Of a stretch of 64,000 nt of DNA, positions 42,658 through 50,955 are shown piece after piece. The DNA comes from Rubrobacter_A sp965214435 (GTDB lineage: Bacteria > Actinomycetota > Rubrobacteria > Rubrobacterales > Rubrobacteraceae): NCBI GenBank assembly GCA_965214435.1, contig OZ243960.1:1116001-1180000 (forward strand), given 5' to 3'. The notes under the pieces are model-generated. The model had not been told where the DNA came from. It worked only from the letters and a program-made list of their open reading frames with translations, and made no database searches. Position numbers and translations under genes: made by a program. Position 1 is the stretch's first letter. Each line of letters starts with the position of its first letter.

Positions 42658-43833
42658 ATGCGTATCCTGAACGTACTGTTTGACGACCGCTATGGTGGAC
42701 CGCCGAAGCGTGTCATAGAGGTCGCCGGGAAGCTGTCCGAGCGTGGGGTGCGGACGGCCCTATGCCTGCCGGCCGGTAGCGGAAACGCCGCCGGGGTGGC
42801 GCGGAAGGCCGGGATGCCGGTCTACCAGCTCGATTTCGAGCGGGTGCCGCGGCCGAGCGACCCTGGACGGGTGGCCCGCTGGTTCATTAGGCTGCCGGGG
42901 GATGTGCGTCGCTTCTTGGGTCTGTACCGGAGGGAACACCCGGACGTGGTGCACGTGAACGGGGCTTTTTTCCTGGCTCCGGCGGTGGCCGCGAAGCTGA
43001 CCCGCGTCCCGCTCGTGTGGCACCTGAACGACACGGTGGTCCCCGCTTCCGTAGCCCCGGTTTTCGGTGTTCTGGTGCGGGCGCTGGCGGACCGGGTCGT
43101 GGTGGCGGCGGAGGCTGTCGCCCGCCACTACGGCGTCGCTTCTAAGCCGCACGCGGTGATCCACGCCCCGGTCGATGTGGACGTCTTCCACGTTACGGAA
43201 CGGACCCCGGAAAAGAAGACGCGCGGGATAGGTCTGATCGGCAACTGGAACCCGCTAAAAGGGTTGGAATATTTTGTCCGGGCGGCGGCGCTAGTGAGGG
43301 AAAAGCATGAGCGGGAGGTCGAGGTTGTATTCGCCGGAGCCCGGCTGGAAAGCCACGCGGAGTACGCCCGTCGGGTAGATGGTCTTATCGAGGAGCTTGG
43401 TCTGCGTCCCGCCGTCCGGGAACTCGGCTTTGTACCTTCGGCGGCTCCCGTGCTCGAAACCCTGGACGTGCTGATACTAAGCTCGATCTCCGAAGCCTCC
43501 CCGATGGTCGTCCTCGAAGCGATGGCCGCCGGTGTGCCGGTCGTCGCCACCGACGTTGGCGGCGTGCGAGAGATGCTGCTCGCCGACCCGGACGAGCCAG
43601 CCGGTATCGTGGTCGAGCCCCGGAACCCGGAGGCTATCGCGGCGGCCGTCCTGGAACTGCTGCGAGACCCGGAAAAAGCCGCCCAGATGGGCCGGAGCGG
43701 GCGTCGGCTGGCCGAGGAGCATTTCTCCCTGGAGATCTGCGCCCGGCGGCATCTGGAGATATACAAAGCCGTGGTCTCCGGCCGCGGGGAGAACGGAGCG
43801 GCCGGCCGGTCTAGCGGTCCTTCCGGTAGCTAA
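42658..43833 (+). CDS. GT4-family glycosyltransferase (2)
   Basis: A 391-aa GT-B enzyme: N-terminal RILNVLFDDRYGGPPKRVIEVA with the Gly-rich acceptor loop, DVVHVNGAF, then GLIGNWNPLKGLEYFV, and donor-site SISEASPMVVLEAMAAGVPVVATDVGG (E-x7-E). A retaining transferase adding a sugar to a lipid-linked intermediate is expected. ATG 42658 is chosen over TTG 42649; neither has a clear ribosome site. It ends 14 nt before the PAS-GGDEF-EAL gene. Confidence 0.87.
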   Translation: MRILNVLFDDRYGGPPKRVIEVAGKLSERGVRTALCLPAGSGNAAGVARKAGMPVYQLDFERVPRPSDPGRVARWFIRLPGDVRRFLGLYRREHPDVVHVNGAFFLAPAVAAKLTRVPLVWHLNDTVVPASVAPVFGVLVRALADRVVVAAEAVARHYGVASKPHAVIHAPVDVDVFHVTERTPEKKTRGIGLIGNWNPLKGLEYFVRAAALVREKHEREVEVVFAGARLESHAEYARRVDGLIEELGLRPAVRELGFVPSAAPVLETLDVLILSSISEASPMVVLEAMAAGVPVVATDVGGVREMLLADPDEPAGIVVEPRNPEAIAAAVLELLRDPEKAAQMGRSGRRLAEEHFSLEICARRHLEIYKAVVSGRGENGAAGRSSGPSGS

Positions 43834-43847
43834 AGTCGCCGCCGGTT

Positions 43848-46412
43848 GTGGCCGATAACTCCTGTATGGGACACCGCGGAAAAGAGAAGTCCGGACGAGC
43901 CTCCGGACAGGACCTTGCCGCCGCGGTCCTCTCCAGCCTCCCGGAAGGCGTCTGCGCCGTAGATGCCTCGGGCCTTTTTACCCACCTGAACCCCGCCGCC
44001 GAAAGCCTGCTCGGGTGGAGCGCTGCGGAACTGGAAGGCCGGAACGCCCACGCGGCTATCCACCGGACGCCGGGTTCCGGCGCGCCGGGGTGCGACGCCA
44101 GATGCCCGCTCTCTAGAGGTCTGGTCGCGGACGAAATATCCGGGGCGGAGGACGTTTTCGTGAAAAAGGACGGCGGCAGACTCCCCGTGTACCGGGTGTT
44201 TTCGCCGCTCGTGGTTGACGGGCGGGTGGAGGGGGCTGTGATCTCCTTCCGCGCCGTCTCCGGGACCGGAGAGAAAGACGCGGCGTCCGCGGAGAGGGAG
44301 GAGCGGCTGCGGCGGCTGGTCGAGCAGGCGTCGGACGCGTTCTTTGTCCACGACCTGGAAGGCAAGTTCGTCGACGTAAACCAGCTCGCGTGCGAGAGCC
44401 TCGGGTACACCCGGGAGGAGCTACTCGGCATGTCGGTGATGGACCTTGAGGAAGGTCTGGACGCACCCGGGCTGGAGAAGCTGTGGGACCAGATAGTCCG
44501 GGAGGGACCCGTCACCCTCGACGGTTTCCACCGGCGCAAGGACGGGACGGCCTTTCCGGTCGAAGTGCGCATCGGTCCCTTTGAGACGGAGGGGAGCCGG
44601 CTCATGCTCGCCGTGGCCCGCGACGTCACCGAGCGCCGCAAAGCCGAGGCGGCGCTGAGGGAGAGCGAGGAGCGCTTCCGCCAGCTATTCGAGCACTCTC
44701 TGGACGCCCTGTTCGTGCACGACGACACCGGGAAGATGATCGACTGCAACGAAGAAGCGTGCCGGTCGCTCGGGTACACCAGAGAAGAGTTGCTGCTGCT
44801 TTCGGCAAAAGACTTTGTGGTGGACGTGATCTCCGAAGAGGACCGCCGGAGAAAAGACGACACGCCCTGGAAAAAAGCTCTACTCGGGAAACCCGGTCAG
44901 AAAAACGCGAACTTCCACATAAACGAGCACCGGCGCAAAAACGGCACCACTTTCCCGGTGGAAGCCGGGGTGGGCGCCATCGACTACGGGGACAGACGCC
45001 TGATCTTCGTCTCGGCCCGCGACGTTACCGAGCGCAAAGCCCTTGAAGGCCGGCTCTCTTATCTGGCCCTGCACGACCCCCTTACCGGCCTGCCAAACCG
45101 CACCCTGCTCACCGAGCGCCTGGAGCACGCTCTGGAGAAGATGAACTCCGGCTGGGACCCCCACTGCAAAGGCTCCGTGGCGCTCCTTTTTATGGACCTG
45201 GACAACTTCAAGGTCGTAAACGACTCCCTGGGGCACAACTCCGGCGACCGGCTCCTCCAGGAGGTGGCGGACCGCCTCACCGGTTGTCTCAGGTCCGGGG
45301 ATACCGTCGCCCGCCTCGGAGGGGACGAGTTCGTCGTGCTGCTCGAAGACGTGGCCGGTCCGCACGAGGTGGCCGGCGCGGCCCGGCGTATAGCGGACAC
45401 CCTGCAAGACCCGTTCGTGCTCGACGGTCACGATCTCCTGGTAACCGCCAGCATCGGGGTCGTGCTCGACTCCCCGGGAGAGAAGAGTCTGGACGAAGAG
45501 GGGTTGCTGCGCGCCGCTGACGTGGCGATGTACGTCTCCAAGAAAAACGGCAAGAACCGGTACGAGATCTTCGACCCGAGCATGGGCGTTCAGGCTCTGG
45601 AACGCCTCCAGCTCGAAAGCGAACTCCGGCGGGCGCTCGAACGCGAGGAGTTCGTGCTCTACTACCAGCCCAAGATCCGTCTGCGCACCGGTGAGGTCGT
45701 CGGTGTCGAGGCCCTTCTCCGGTGGGAGCATCCCGGACGCGGCCTGGTGCCGCCCCTGGACTTTATACCCACCGCCGAAGACACCGGCCTCATAGTCCCG
45801 CTCGGACGCTGGGTCTTGCAGGAAGCCTGCCGGCAGGCGACCGAGTGGTGGGGGACCGGCCCCGCCTGCCCTCCGCCCGTAATAAGCGTGAACCTCTCAG
45901 CCCGCCAGCTAGTACAAGACGAACTGGTCGAGGACGTCGCCGCGATCCTGGAGGAGAGCGGGCTCGACCCCCGGCGCCTGGAACTGGAGATCACCGAGAG
46001 CGTGGTCCTGGACGGCGCGCGGGAGACCGTCGAGAAGCTCGAAGGGCTCAGGGGGCTCGGAATCGGGCTCTCCATAGACGACTTCGGCACCGGCTACTCC
46101 TCCATGAGCTACCTCAAGCACTTCCCCGTAGACTCTTTAAAGATAGACCGCTCTTTTATCGAGGGGCTCGGCCGGGACTCCGAAGCCTCGGCGATAGTCT
46201 CCGCGATAGTGAGCCTGGCCCGCGCCCTCGGGATAGAGGTGGTGGCCGAAGGGGTCGAGACCGAGGAGCAACTCGGGCACCTGCGGGGCATGGATGGCGA
46301 CCTCGCCCAGGGCTACTACTTCGCCAAACCACTCCCGGCCCCCGACGCGTCGGCGCTGCTCGCCGGTGACGACCTCCCCTGGCAGGCGCGGTGGCCCGCC
46401 GAGAACTCGTAG
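43848..46412 (+). CDS. PAS-PAS-PAS-GGDEF-EAL c-di-GMP protein
   Basis: An 854-aa soluble signalling protein. Three PAS domains (about 25-140, 150-265, 275-400; the second and third each have LGYTREELL and end in DVTER) are followed by a GGDEF domain (GGDEF 491-495, DPLTGLPNR entry) and an EAL domain (EAL 621-623, DDFGTGYSS, EGVET). Both catalytic signatures are intact. The first PAS carries a CDARCPL Cys pair. With no membrane segment it probably senses a cytoplasmic ligand or redox state. Position within the glycan locus suggests control of glycan output by c-di-GMP; this is inferred. Confidence 0.9.
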   Translation: MADNSCMGHRGKEKSGRASGQDLAAAVLSSLPEGVCAVDASGLFTHLNPAAESLLGWSAAELEGRNAHAAIHRTPGSGAPGCDARCPLSRGLVADEISGAEDVFVKKDGGRLPVYRVFSPLVVDGRVEGAVISFRAVSGTGEKDAASAEREERLRRLVEQASDAFFVHDLEGKFVDVNQLACESLGYTREELLGMSVMDLEEGLDAPGLEKLWDQIVREGPVTLDGFHRRKDGTAFPVEVRIGPFETEGSRLMLAVARDVTERRKAEAALRESEERFRQLFEHSLDALFVHDDTGKMIDCNEEACRSLGYTREELLLLSAKDFVVDVISEEDRRRKDDTPWKKALLGKPGQKNANFHINEHRRKNGTTFPVEAGVGAIDYGDRRLIFVSARDVTERKALEGRLSYLALHDPLTGLPNRTLLTERLEHALEKMNSGWDPHCKGSVALLFMDLDNFKVVNDSLGHNSGDRLLQEVADRLTGCLRSGDTVARLGGDEFVVLLEDVAGPHEVAGAARRIADTLQDPFVLDGHDLLVTASIGVVLDSPGEKSLDEEGLLRAADVAMYVSKKNGKNRYEIFDPSMGVQALERLQLESELRRALEREEFVLYYQPKIRLRTGEVVGVEALLRWEHPGRGLVPPLDFIPTAEDTGLIVPLGRWVLQEACRQATEWWGTGPACPPPVISVNLSARQLVQDELVEDVAAILEESGLDPRRLELEITESVVLDGARETVEKLEGLRGLGIGLSIDDFGTGYSSMSYLKHFPVDSLKIDRSFIEGLGRDSEASAIVSAIVSLARALGIEVVAEGVETEEQLGHLRGMDGDLAQGYYFAKPLPAPDASALLAGDDLPWQARWPAENS

Positions 46413-46462
46413 GAGCCGCCGGGAACCCTTTTTACGCTTTTCTCCCGGCGTCTTCCGGGGCG

Positions 46463-46660
46463 TGCGGGCTTTCGGGGAGCGCTCTGGTTCATCCCCTGGA
46501 GGACCTTCTGTCCGGGAGGTGTCTCGTCGGTGAATGCCGTGGTGCGCAGCGAGAGCTCCTTTATAAACAGGCTGACTATAAAGGCCACGGCGAAGATCTG
46601 GACTTCAGCGACGAACACCGGGTGCAGGGAGGCGGCCAGACCCCGGAGTTGCGGCGTCAA
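46463..46660 (-). pseudogene. Remnant of an MFS (DHA2-type) transporter C-terminus
   Basis: In the 386-bp gap between the c-di-GMP gene and the isomerase gene, the - strand encodes about 45 residues that read like the last transmembrane helix and tail of a DHA2-family drug exporter: ASLHPVFVAE, AFIVSLFIKELSLRTTA. Further upstream the frame has no transporter-like sequence, and downstream it runs into unrelated coding DNA. It is best explained as a decayed fragment left by rearrangement. No other feature is visible in this gap. Confidence 0.55.
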
Positions 46661-46798
46661 GTATTTTTGGCCGGTAGAGCGGCGAGGTCCGGTGGCGACT
46701 CTCTGCGGGCAGGGTCCGGCGGAGCTAGAATTGTCCGGGACGGGGGTAGGCGCGAGCTTTCTGCCGCACCGGAGCGGCAGCCGAGAAAGGGGACAGAG

Positions 46799-47275
46799 AT
46801 GGACAATGAGCAGTACGTGGTGGCGGTAGGCAGCGACGACGCGGGGGTAAACCTCAAGGAGTTCATAAAGGACAGGTTGCAGGAGGACCCGCGGGTAAAA
46901 GACGTGCTGGACTTCGGCGTGGCGGACGAGAGCGACAAGACGGAGTACCCGGTAATCTGCATAAAAGCCGCGGAGGCGGTCGCCCGGGGCGAGGCGGACC
47001 GGGCGGTGCTCTTCGGTGGTACGGGCCTCGGGGAAGCCATCTCCGCCAACAAGGTGCGTGGGATCCGCGCCGCCGTGGCCGTAGACCCCTACTCGATAGA
47101 GCGGTCCATTCTATCCAACAACTGCCAGGTACTGTGCCTGGGAGAGCGCGTAATAGCCCCGGAGGTGGCCGACCGCGTGGTCGGGCAGTGGCTCGGGTAT
47201 GAGTTCGACCCGTCGTCGCCGTCGGCGCATAAAGTAAGCCTCATAACCGACTACGAGGAGCGGGGCAGCCTGTAG
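46799..47275 (+). CDS. RpiB/LacAB-family sugar-phosphate isomerase
   Basis: A 158-aa protein with VAVGSDDAG at the N-terminus, DFG, YP, GGTGLGEAISANKVRGIRA and NNCQVLCLGERVI. The catalytic Cys of many RpiB proteins is absent (G74 in GGTGLG); Glu79 sits where the mycobacterial RpiB base lies. Ribose-5-phosphate/ribulose-5-phosphate isomerisation is possible, but the LCLGERVI-type tail also fits relatives that act on tetrose or other pentose phosphates, such as erythrulose-4-phosphate isomerases. ATG 46799 follows AAAGGGG. Role in the glycan locus unclear. Confidence 0.78.
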   Translation: MDNEQYVVAVGSDDAGVNLKEFIKDRLQEDPRVKDVLDFGVADESDKTEYPVICIKAAEAVARGEADRAVLFGGTGLGEAISANKVRGIRAAVAVDPYSIERSILSNNCQVLCLGERVIAPEVADRVVGQWLGYEFDPSSPSAHKVSLITDYEERGSL

Positions 47276-47283
47276 CCGCCGCG

Positions 47284-47305
47284 GGGCGTACTCTAGAGTA
47301 CGTCC
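47284..47305. terminator. Palindromic hairpin between convergent genes
   Basis: GTACTCTAGAGTAC (47288-47301) is a perfect 14-bp palindrome; with flanking GGGC and GTCC it makes an ~11-bp stem. It lies 8 nt after the isomerase stop and overlaps the stop codon of the convergent dehydrogenase gene. No T-tract, so a bidirectional transcription-blocking role is only a suggestion. Confidence 0.35.
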
Positions 47306-48582
47306 ACGTTGGCCGGTATCTCGGGGCCGAGCCGGCGACGGACGGCGTTGCGCAGGTCGACCACTTTGGGGGCGTGCTCCACCACCATCGGTAGGTCCAC
47401 GGCTTCGTGGTCCGTGGCGATCACCACGCAGTCGGTGTCCGCTACTTCTCGGGGAGTAAGCTCCACCGAGGAGAGCTTGCGGTCTTCGAGGTGGGGGACG
47501 TGCGGGTCGTGGTAGGCCACGTTCGCGCCGGACTCGGAGAGCAGGCGCAGGATGTCCAGGGAAGGGCTCTCGCGCAGGTCCCCGACGTTCGGTTTATAGC
47601 TGAGGCCCAGGATCAGGACCCGGCTGCCGTTTACCGGCTTTTTGTCGGCGTTCAGGGCCGAGGTTATCCTGGAGAGCGCGTAGTAGGGCATGCTGACGTT
47701 GATCCTGCCGGCCAGCTCTATAAACTCCGTGGTCATCCCGAACGCCCGCGCCCGCCACGAGAGGTAGAACGGGTCTATCGGGATGCAGTGCCCGCCGAGC
47801 CCCGGCCCCGGATAGAACGGCATAAACCCGAACGGCTTGGTGCTCGCCGCCTCGACCACCTCCCACACGTCGACCCCCATGCGGTCGCACAGGATGGCGA
47901 GCTCGTTTATGAGGGCGATGTTCACCCCCCGGAAGATGTTCTCCAACAACTTCGACATCTCCGCGCTCTCCGGAGAGGACACCGCGTGCACCTCCGGGGC
48001 CACCCGCTCGTAGAGCGCCTTCGCCTTCCGGGTGCAAGCTTCGGTCATGCCGCCCAGGACCCTCGGGGTGTTCTCGACCGTGTACCGGCGGTTGCCGGGG
48101 TCGATCCGCTCCGGGCTGAACGCCAGGTAGAAGTCCTCCCCGACCCGCCGCCCGTCCCGCTCAAAGACCGGCAACAAGACTTCCCGCGTAGTCCCCGGAT
48201 ACGTCGTGCTCTCCAAAACCACCAGCGCTCCCGGCCGCAGGTGCCGGGAGACCGCCTCCGCCCCGGCCACGACCACCGAGAGGTCCGGCTCCCGGTTGGC
48301 GTTCAGAGGCGTCGGCAGGCAGATTACTATCGCCTCCACCTCTTCCAGGGCCGCGAATCCCGTCTCCGGGCGTAGCGTCCCGCCAGCGAGCAATGGCTCC
48401 AGACGTCCGGGCGGGATGTCTTCGAGGTACGAATCACCGGCCTCCAGCGCCGAGACTTTACCCGCGTCCGCGTCTACCCCTGTTACCCGGAAACCGGCCT
48501 CGGCCAGCGCCACCGCGAGCGGGAGACCCACGTACCCGAGTCCCACCACTCCTACCCTCTGACCTGCCGGCGAACCTTGCAT
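47293..48582 (-). CDS. Nucleotide-sugar 6-dehydrogenase (WbpA/UDP-GlcNAc dehydrogenase-like)
   Basis: A 429-aa UDP-sugar dehydrogenase: VGVVGLGYVGLPLA Rossmann start, VICLPTPL, LESTTYPGTTREV, SPERIDPGN, catalytic Cys in GGHCIPIDPF (C266), and the C-terminal GLSYKPNVGDLRESPS. STKPFGFMPFYPGPGLGGHCIPIDP is of the WbpA/TviB kind, which oxidise UDP-GlcNAc, rather than UDP-glucose dehydrogenase. The product would be a UDP-uronic acid for the glycan. ATG 48582 is chosen for GGAAAGGAT upstream; the frame stays open a further 156 nt upstream without a ribosome site. It is transcribed against its neighbours. Confidence 0.88.
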   Translation of the reverse strand: MQGSPAGQRVGVVGLGYVGLPLAVALAEAGFRVTGVDADAGKVSALEAGDSYLEDIPPGRLEPLLAGGTLRPETGFAALEEVEAIVICLPTPLNANREPDLSVVVAGAEAVSRHLRPGALVVLESTTYPGTTREVLLPVFERDGRRVGEDFYLAFSPERIDPGNRRYTVENTPRVLGGMTEACTRKAKALYERVAPEVHAVSSPESAEMSKLLENIFRGVNIALINELAILCDRMGVDVWEVVEAASTKPFGFMPFYPGPGLGGHCIPIDPFYLSWRARAFGMTTEFIELAGRINVSMPYYALSRITSALNADKKPVNGSRVLILGLSYKPNVGDLRESPSLDILRLLSESGANVAYHDPHVPHLEDRKLSSVELTPREVADTDCVVIATDHEAVDLPMVVEHAPKVVDLRNAVRRRLGPEIPANVDVL

Positions 48583-48771
48583 GAAATCCTTTCCGCGTTT
48601 CCACAAAATCTTCTTCATGTAACCCTGTTGACTAGACCTGATAGTAACAGATCCGACACAGCAGATAGGCTTTACTAATCCATAACAAACCTTATAGGAA
48701 TTCTTGACTAACCACAGCGAAACTGCAAGTATTAGCACCTGTCTACTAACTAAACACGAGGGGTGCTAGAT
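48583..48771. promoter_or_regulatory. AT-rich divergent intergenic region
   Basis: This region separates the dehydrogenase (-) from the epimerase operon (+). It is distinctly AT-rich. Rightward, TACTAA (about 48743) and GAGGGG (48758-48763) give a plausible -10 and ribosome site; two TTGACT sequences are present but at poor spacing. Leftward, CCTATAAGG contains a -10-like TATAAG. No operator was evident. Confidence 0.35.
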
Positions 48772-49683
48772 TTGAAGGTACTAGTTACCGGTGGGTTGGG
48801 AGCTGTCGGTTCCAAGCTGGTAGAAGAGTTGGGGAGGCGGGGGCACGAAGTTTACGTTGCGGACTTGCCGCACTCCGGCGGGGCACGCTACTTCCGGTGC
48901 GACGTCGGACACTTCCGGCAGGTAGAGCGGATCTTCGCCGGTCACGAGTTCGACTACGTCTATCATCTGGCCGCCGAGTTCGGCCGCTGGAACGGGGAGG
49001 ACTTCTACGAGACCTTGTGGACCACCAACGCCGTGGGGACCAAGAACATAATCCGGATGCAGGAGCGTCACCGGTTCCGCCTAATATTCTTCTCAAGCTC
49101 CGAGGTGTACGGGGACTATGGGGACCTGATGTCCGAGGACGTGATGGACCGGGTCCCGATCCGGCAGATGAACGACTACGCGATGTCCAAGCGGGTAAAC
49201 GAGATGCAGGTCCTGAACTCGGCCGACATGTTCGGCACCGAGAGCGTCCGGGTGAGGCTTTTCAACACTTACGGCCCCGGCGAGTACTACAGTCCGTACC
49301 GCAGCGCCCTGTGTCTGTTTATGTACCGCGCCATGCACGACATCCCGTACCGGGTCTTTACCGGCCACCACCGGACCTCGACCTTTGTCACCGACACCGC
49401 CCGGACCCTGGCGAACATTTCCGACAACTTCATCCCCGGGGAGGTCTACAACATCGGCGGTCTGGAGTACCACGACATGAAAGAAGCGTCGGACATGATA
49501 CTGTCCTACCTCGGCAAAGACGACTCGCTGGTTACCTACCAGAAGGGCGAGCCCTTTACCACCCAGGACAAAAAGCTCGACTGCTCCAAGGCCATCCGGG
49601 ACCTCAAGCACAGCCCCGAGGTACCGCTCGAAGAGGGCATCCCGCGCACCATCGAGTGGATGAAGGCCGTGTACGGGAGGTAA
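48772..49683 (+). CDS. NAD-dependent sugar epimerase/dehydratase (extended SDR)
   Basis: A 303-aa extended SDR: VLVTGGLGAVGSKLVEEL, YHLAAEFG, SSSEVYGDYGD, active-site YAMSK (Tyr/Lys) and RLFNTYGPGEYYSPYRS. Substrate not determinable, but the fold and setting point to a UDP- or dTDP-hexose. The start is taken as TTG 48772, 8 nt after GAGGGG; a GTG 9 nt upstream is in frame. It is followed after 6 nt by a glycosyltransferase. Confidence 0.84.
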   Translation: MKVLVTGGLGAVGSKLVEELGRRGHEVYVADLPHSGGARYFRCDVGHFRQVERIFAGHEFDYVYHLAAEFGRWNGEDFYETLWTTNAVGTKNIIRMQERHRFRLIFFSSSEVYGDYGDLMSEDVMDRVPIRQMNDYAMSKRVNEMQVLNSADMFGTESVRVRLFNTYGPGEYYSPYRSALCLFMYRAMHDIPYRVFTGHHRTSTFVTDTARTLANISDNFIPGEVYNIGGLEYHDMKEASDMILSYLGKDDSLVTYQKGEPFTTQDKKLDCSKAIRDLKHSPEVPLEEGIPRTIEWMKAVYGR

Positions 49684-49689
49684 GTTCTT

Positions 49690-50955
49690 GTGAGGGTCCT
49701 GATCTACACCCACTACTTCTACCCGGAGCACCTCGCGGCCCTGAGCAAGCGCATAGGAGACGCGGCGAAAGCTCTGGCCCGCGCCGGCCACGAAGTCACC
49801 GTGGTGACCGGTTTCCCGAGCCACCCGCGGGGCAAGGTCTACCCCGGCTACGGCGGGAGTTGGGTACGGGAGGAAAAGTGGGAGGAAGGCGTGCGGGTCC
49901 TGCGCTGCCGGTCGTACATCCGGCCGTTCAAGAAAGGTCTTACCCGTATACTGAACCAGACGTCCCTCATGGTCTCGGCCCTGACGCTCGGTAGCTGGAA
50001 GCTCAAAGACTACCGGGCGGACGTGGTCGTGAGCATCTCGCCCCCGCTGTTTACGGCGCTGGCCGGAGTCTTGGCCGCAAAGGTCCGCCGGGTGCCGTTC
50101 GTGCTGGACGTACAAGACCTCTGGCCGGAAGAGGCCGTCGCCGTCGGCGGGTTGCAGAGCCCCGCGGCCGTCCGGCTCGCCTCCGGGCTGGCGAAGTTTC
50201 TATACCGCAACTCGTCCCGCATCCTGGTCATCTCCGAAGGTTTCGCCCGCGTCGTCAGGTCTCAGGGTGGAGCGCCGGACGCCGTACACGTGGTCCCCAA
50301 CTGGGTAAGGGAAGAGTGTTTCGAGGAGCGGGAGGCGGCGCGGCTTCCCGGCGCGGGCTTCAGGGTAGTGTTCGCCGGGACTGTAGGGCTGGCCCAGGGC
50401 CTCGAAACGGTCGTGGAGGCTGCGGAGCGGCTGCGGGAGCGGGACGTGTCCTTTGTGTTCGTGGGCGAGGGGGTGGAGAAAGAGCGGCTGCGAGAGGCGG
50501 CGCAGAAGAAGGGGCTCGCGAACCTGCACTTCCTTCCCGCCGTCGCCCAAGAGGAGTTGCCTGGGGTGCTCGCGGCGGCGGACGCCCTGCTCGTCCACTT
50601 AAAGCCGGAGAGCATCTTCGAGGTGGTAATACCGTCGAAGACCTACGAGTACCTGGCCGCTGGACGTCCGGTCCTCATGGGTGTACCGGGAGACGCGGCC
50701 CGCCTGGTCGAGGACTCCGGCGGCGGGATTTCGTTCCCTTCGGGGGACGCCGCAGCCCTCGCCGGGGCGGTGGAGAAGATGCTAGACCTCGGTCCGGAGG
50801 GCCGCCGGGAGCTTGGAGAAGCGGGCCACGAGTACGCCCGCGAGAACTTCACCGCCGCGAAGCTCACCGCTTTCTACGAGCAGCTTCTGCGCGAGGTCGG
50901 AAAGCCGGACGGGAGCTTTGAGCGGCCGGTGGTCTCTGCGGAGGGCCTCCGGTGA
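49690..50955 (+). CDS. GT4-family glycosyltransferase, WbuB-like (3)
   Basis: A 421-aa GT-B enzyme: VLIYTHYFYPE and RIGDAAKALARAGHEVTVVTGFPSHP at the N-terminus, DVQDLWPE (a WbuB/WcaI-type signature), VFAGTVGLAQGLETVVEA, and donor site PSKTYEYLAAGRPVL. Relatives transfer amino-deoxy hexoses such as L-FucNAc. It overlaps wecB by 4 bp (GTGA), suggesting that the epimerase makes its donor precursor. Confidence 0.88.
   Translation: MRVLIYTHYFYPEHLAALSKRIGDAAKALARAGHEVTVVTGFPSHPRGKVYPGYGGSWVREEKWEEGVRVLRCRSYIRPFKKGLTRILNQTSLMVSALTLGSWKLKDYRADVVVSISPPLFTALAGVLAAKVRRVPFVLDVQDLWPEEAVAVGGLQSPAAVRLASGLAKFLYRNSSRILVISEGFARVVRSQGGAPDAVHVVPNWVREECFEEREAARLPGAGFRVVFAGTVGLAQGLETVVEAAERLRERDVSFVFVGEGVEKERLREAAQKKGLANLHFLPAVAQEELPGVLAAADALLVHLKPESIFEVVIPSKTYEYLAAGRPVLMGVPGDAARLVEDSGGGISFPSGDAAALAGAVEKMLDLGPEGRRELGEAGHEYARENFTAAKLTAFYEQLLREVGKPDGSFERPVVSAEGLR

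Noticed and set aside
47284..47305. Mobile-element or attachment site at the GTACTCTAGAGTAC palindrome
   Set aside because: Single occurrence seen, no integrase or flanking duplication; a simple intergenic hairpin is enough to explain it.
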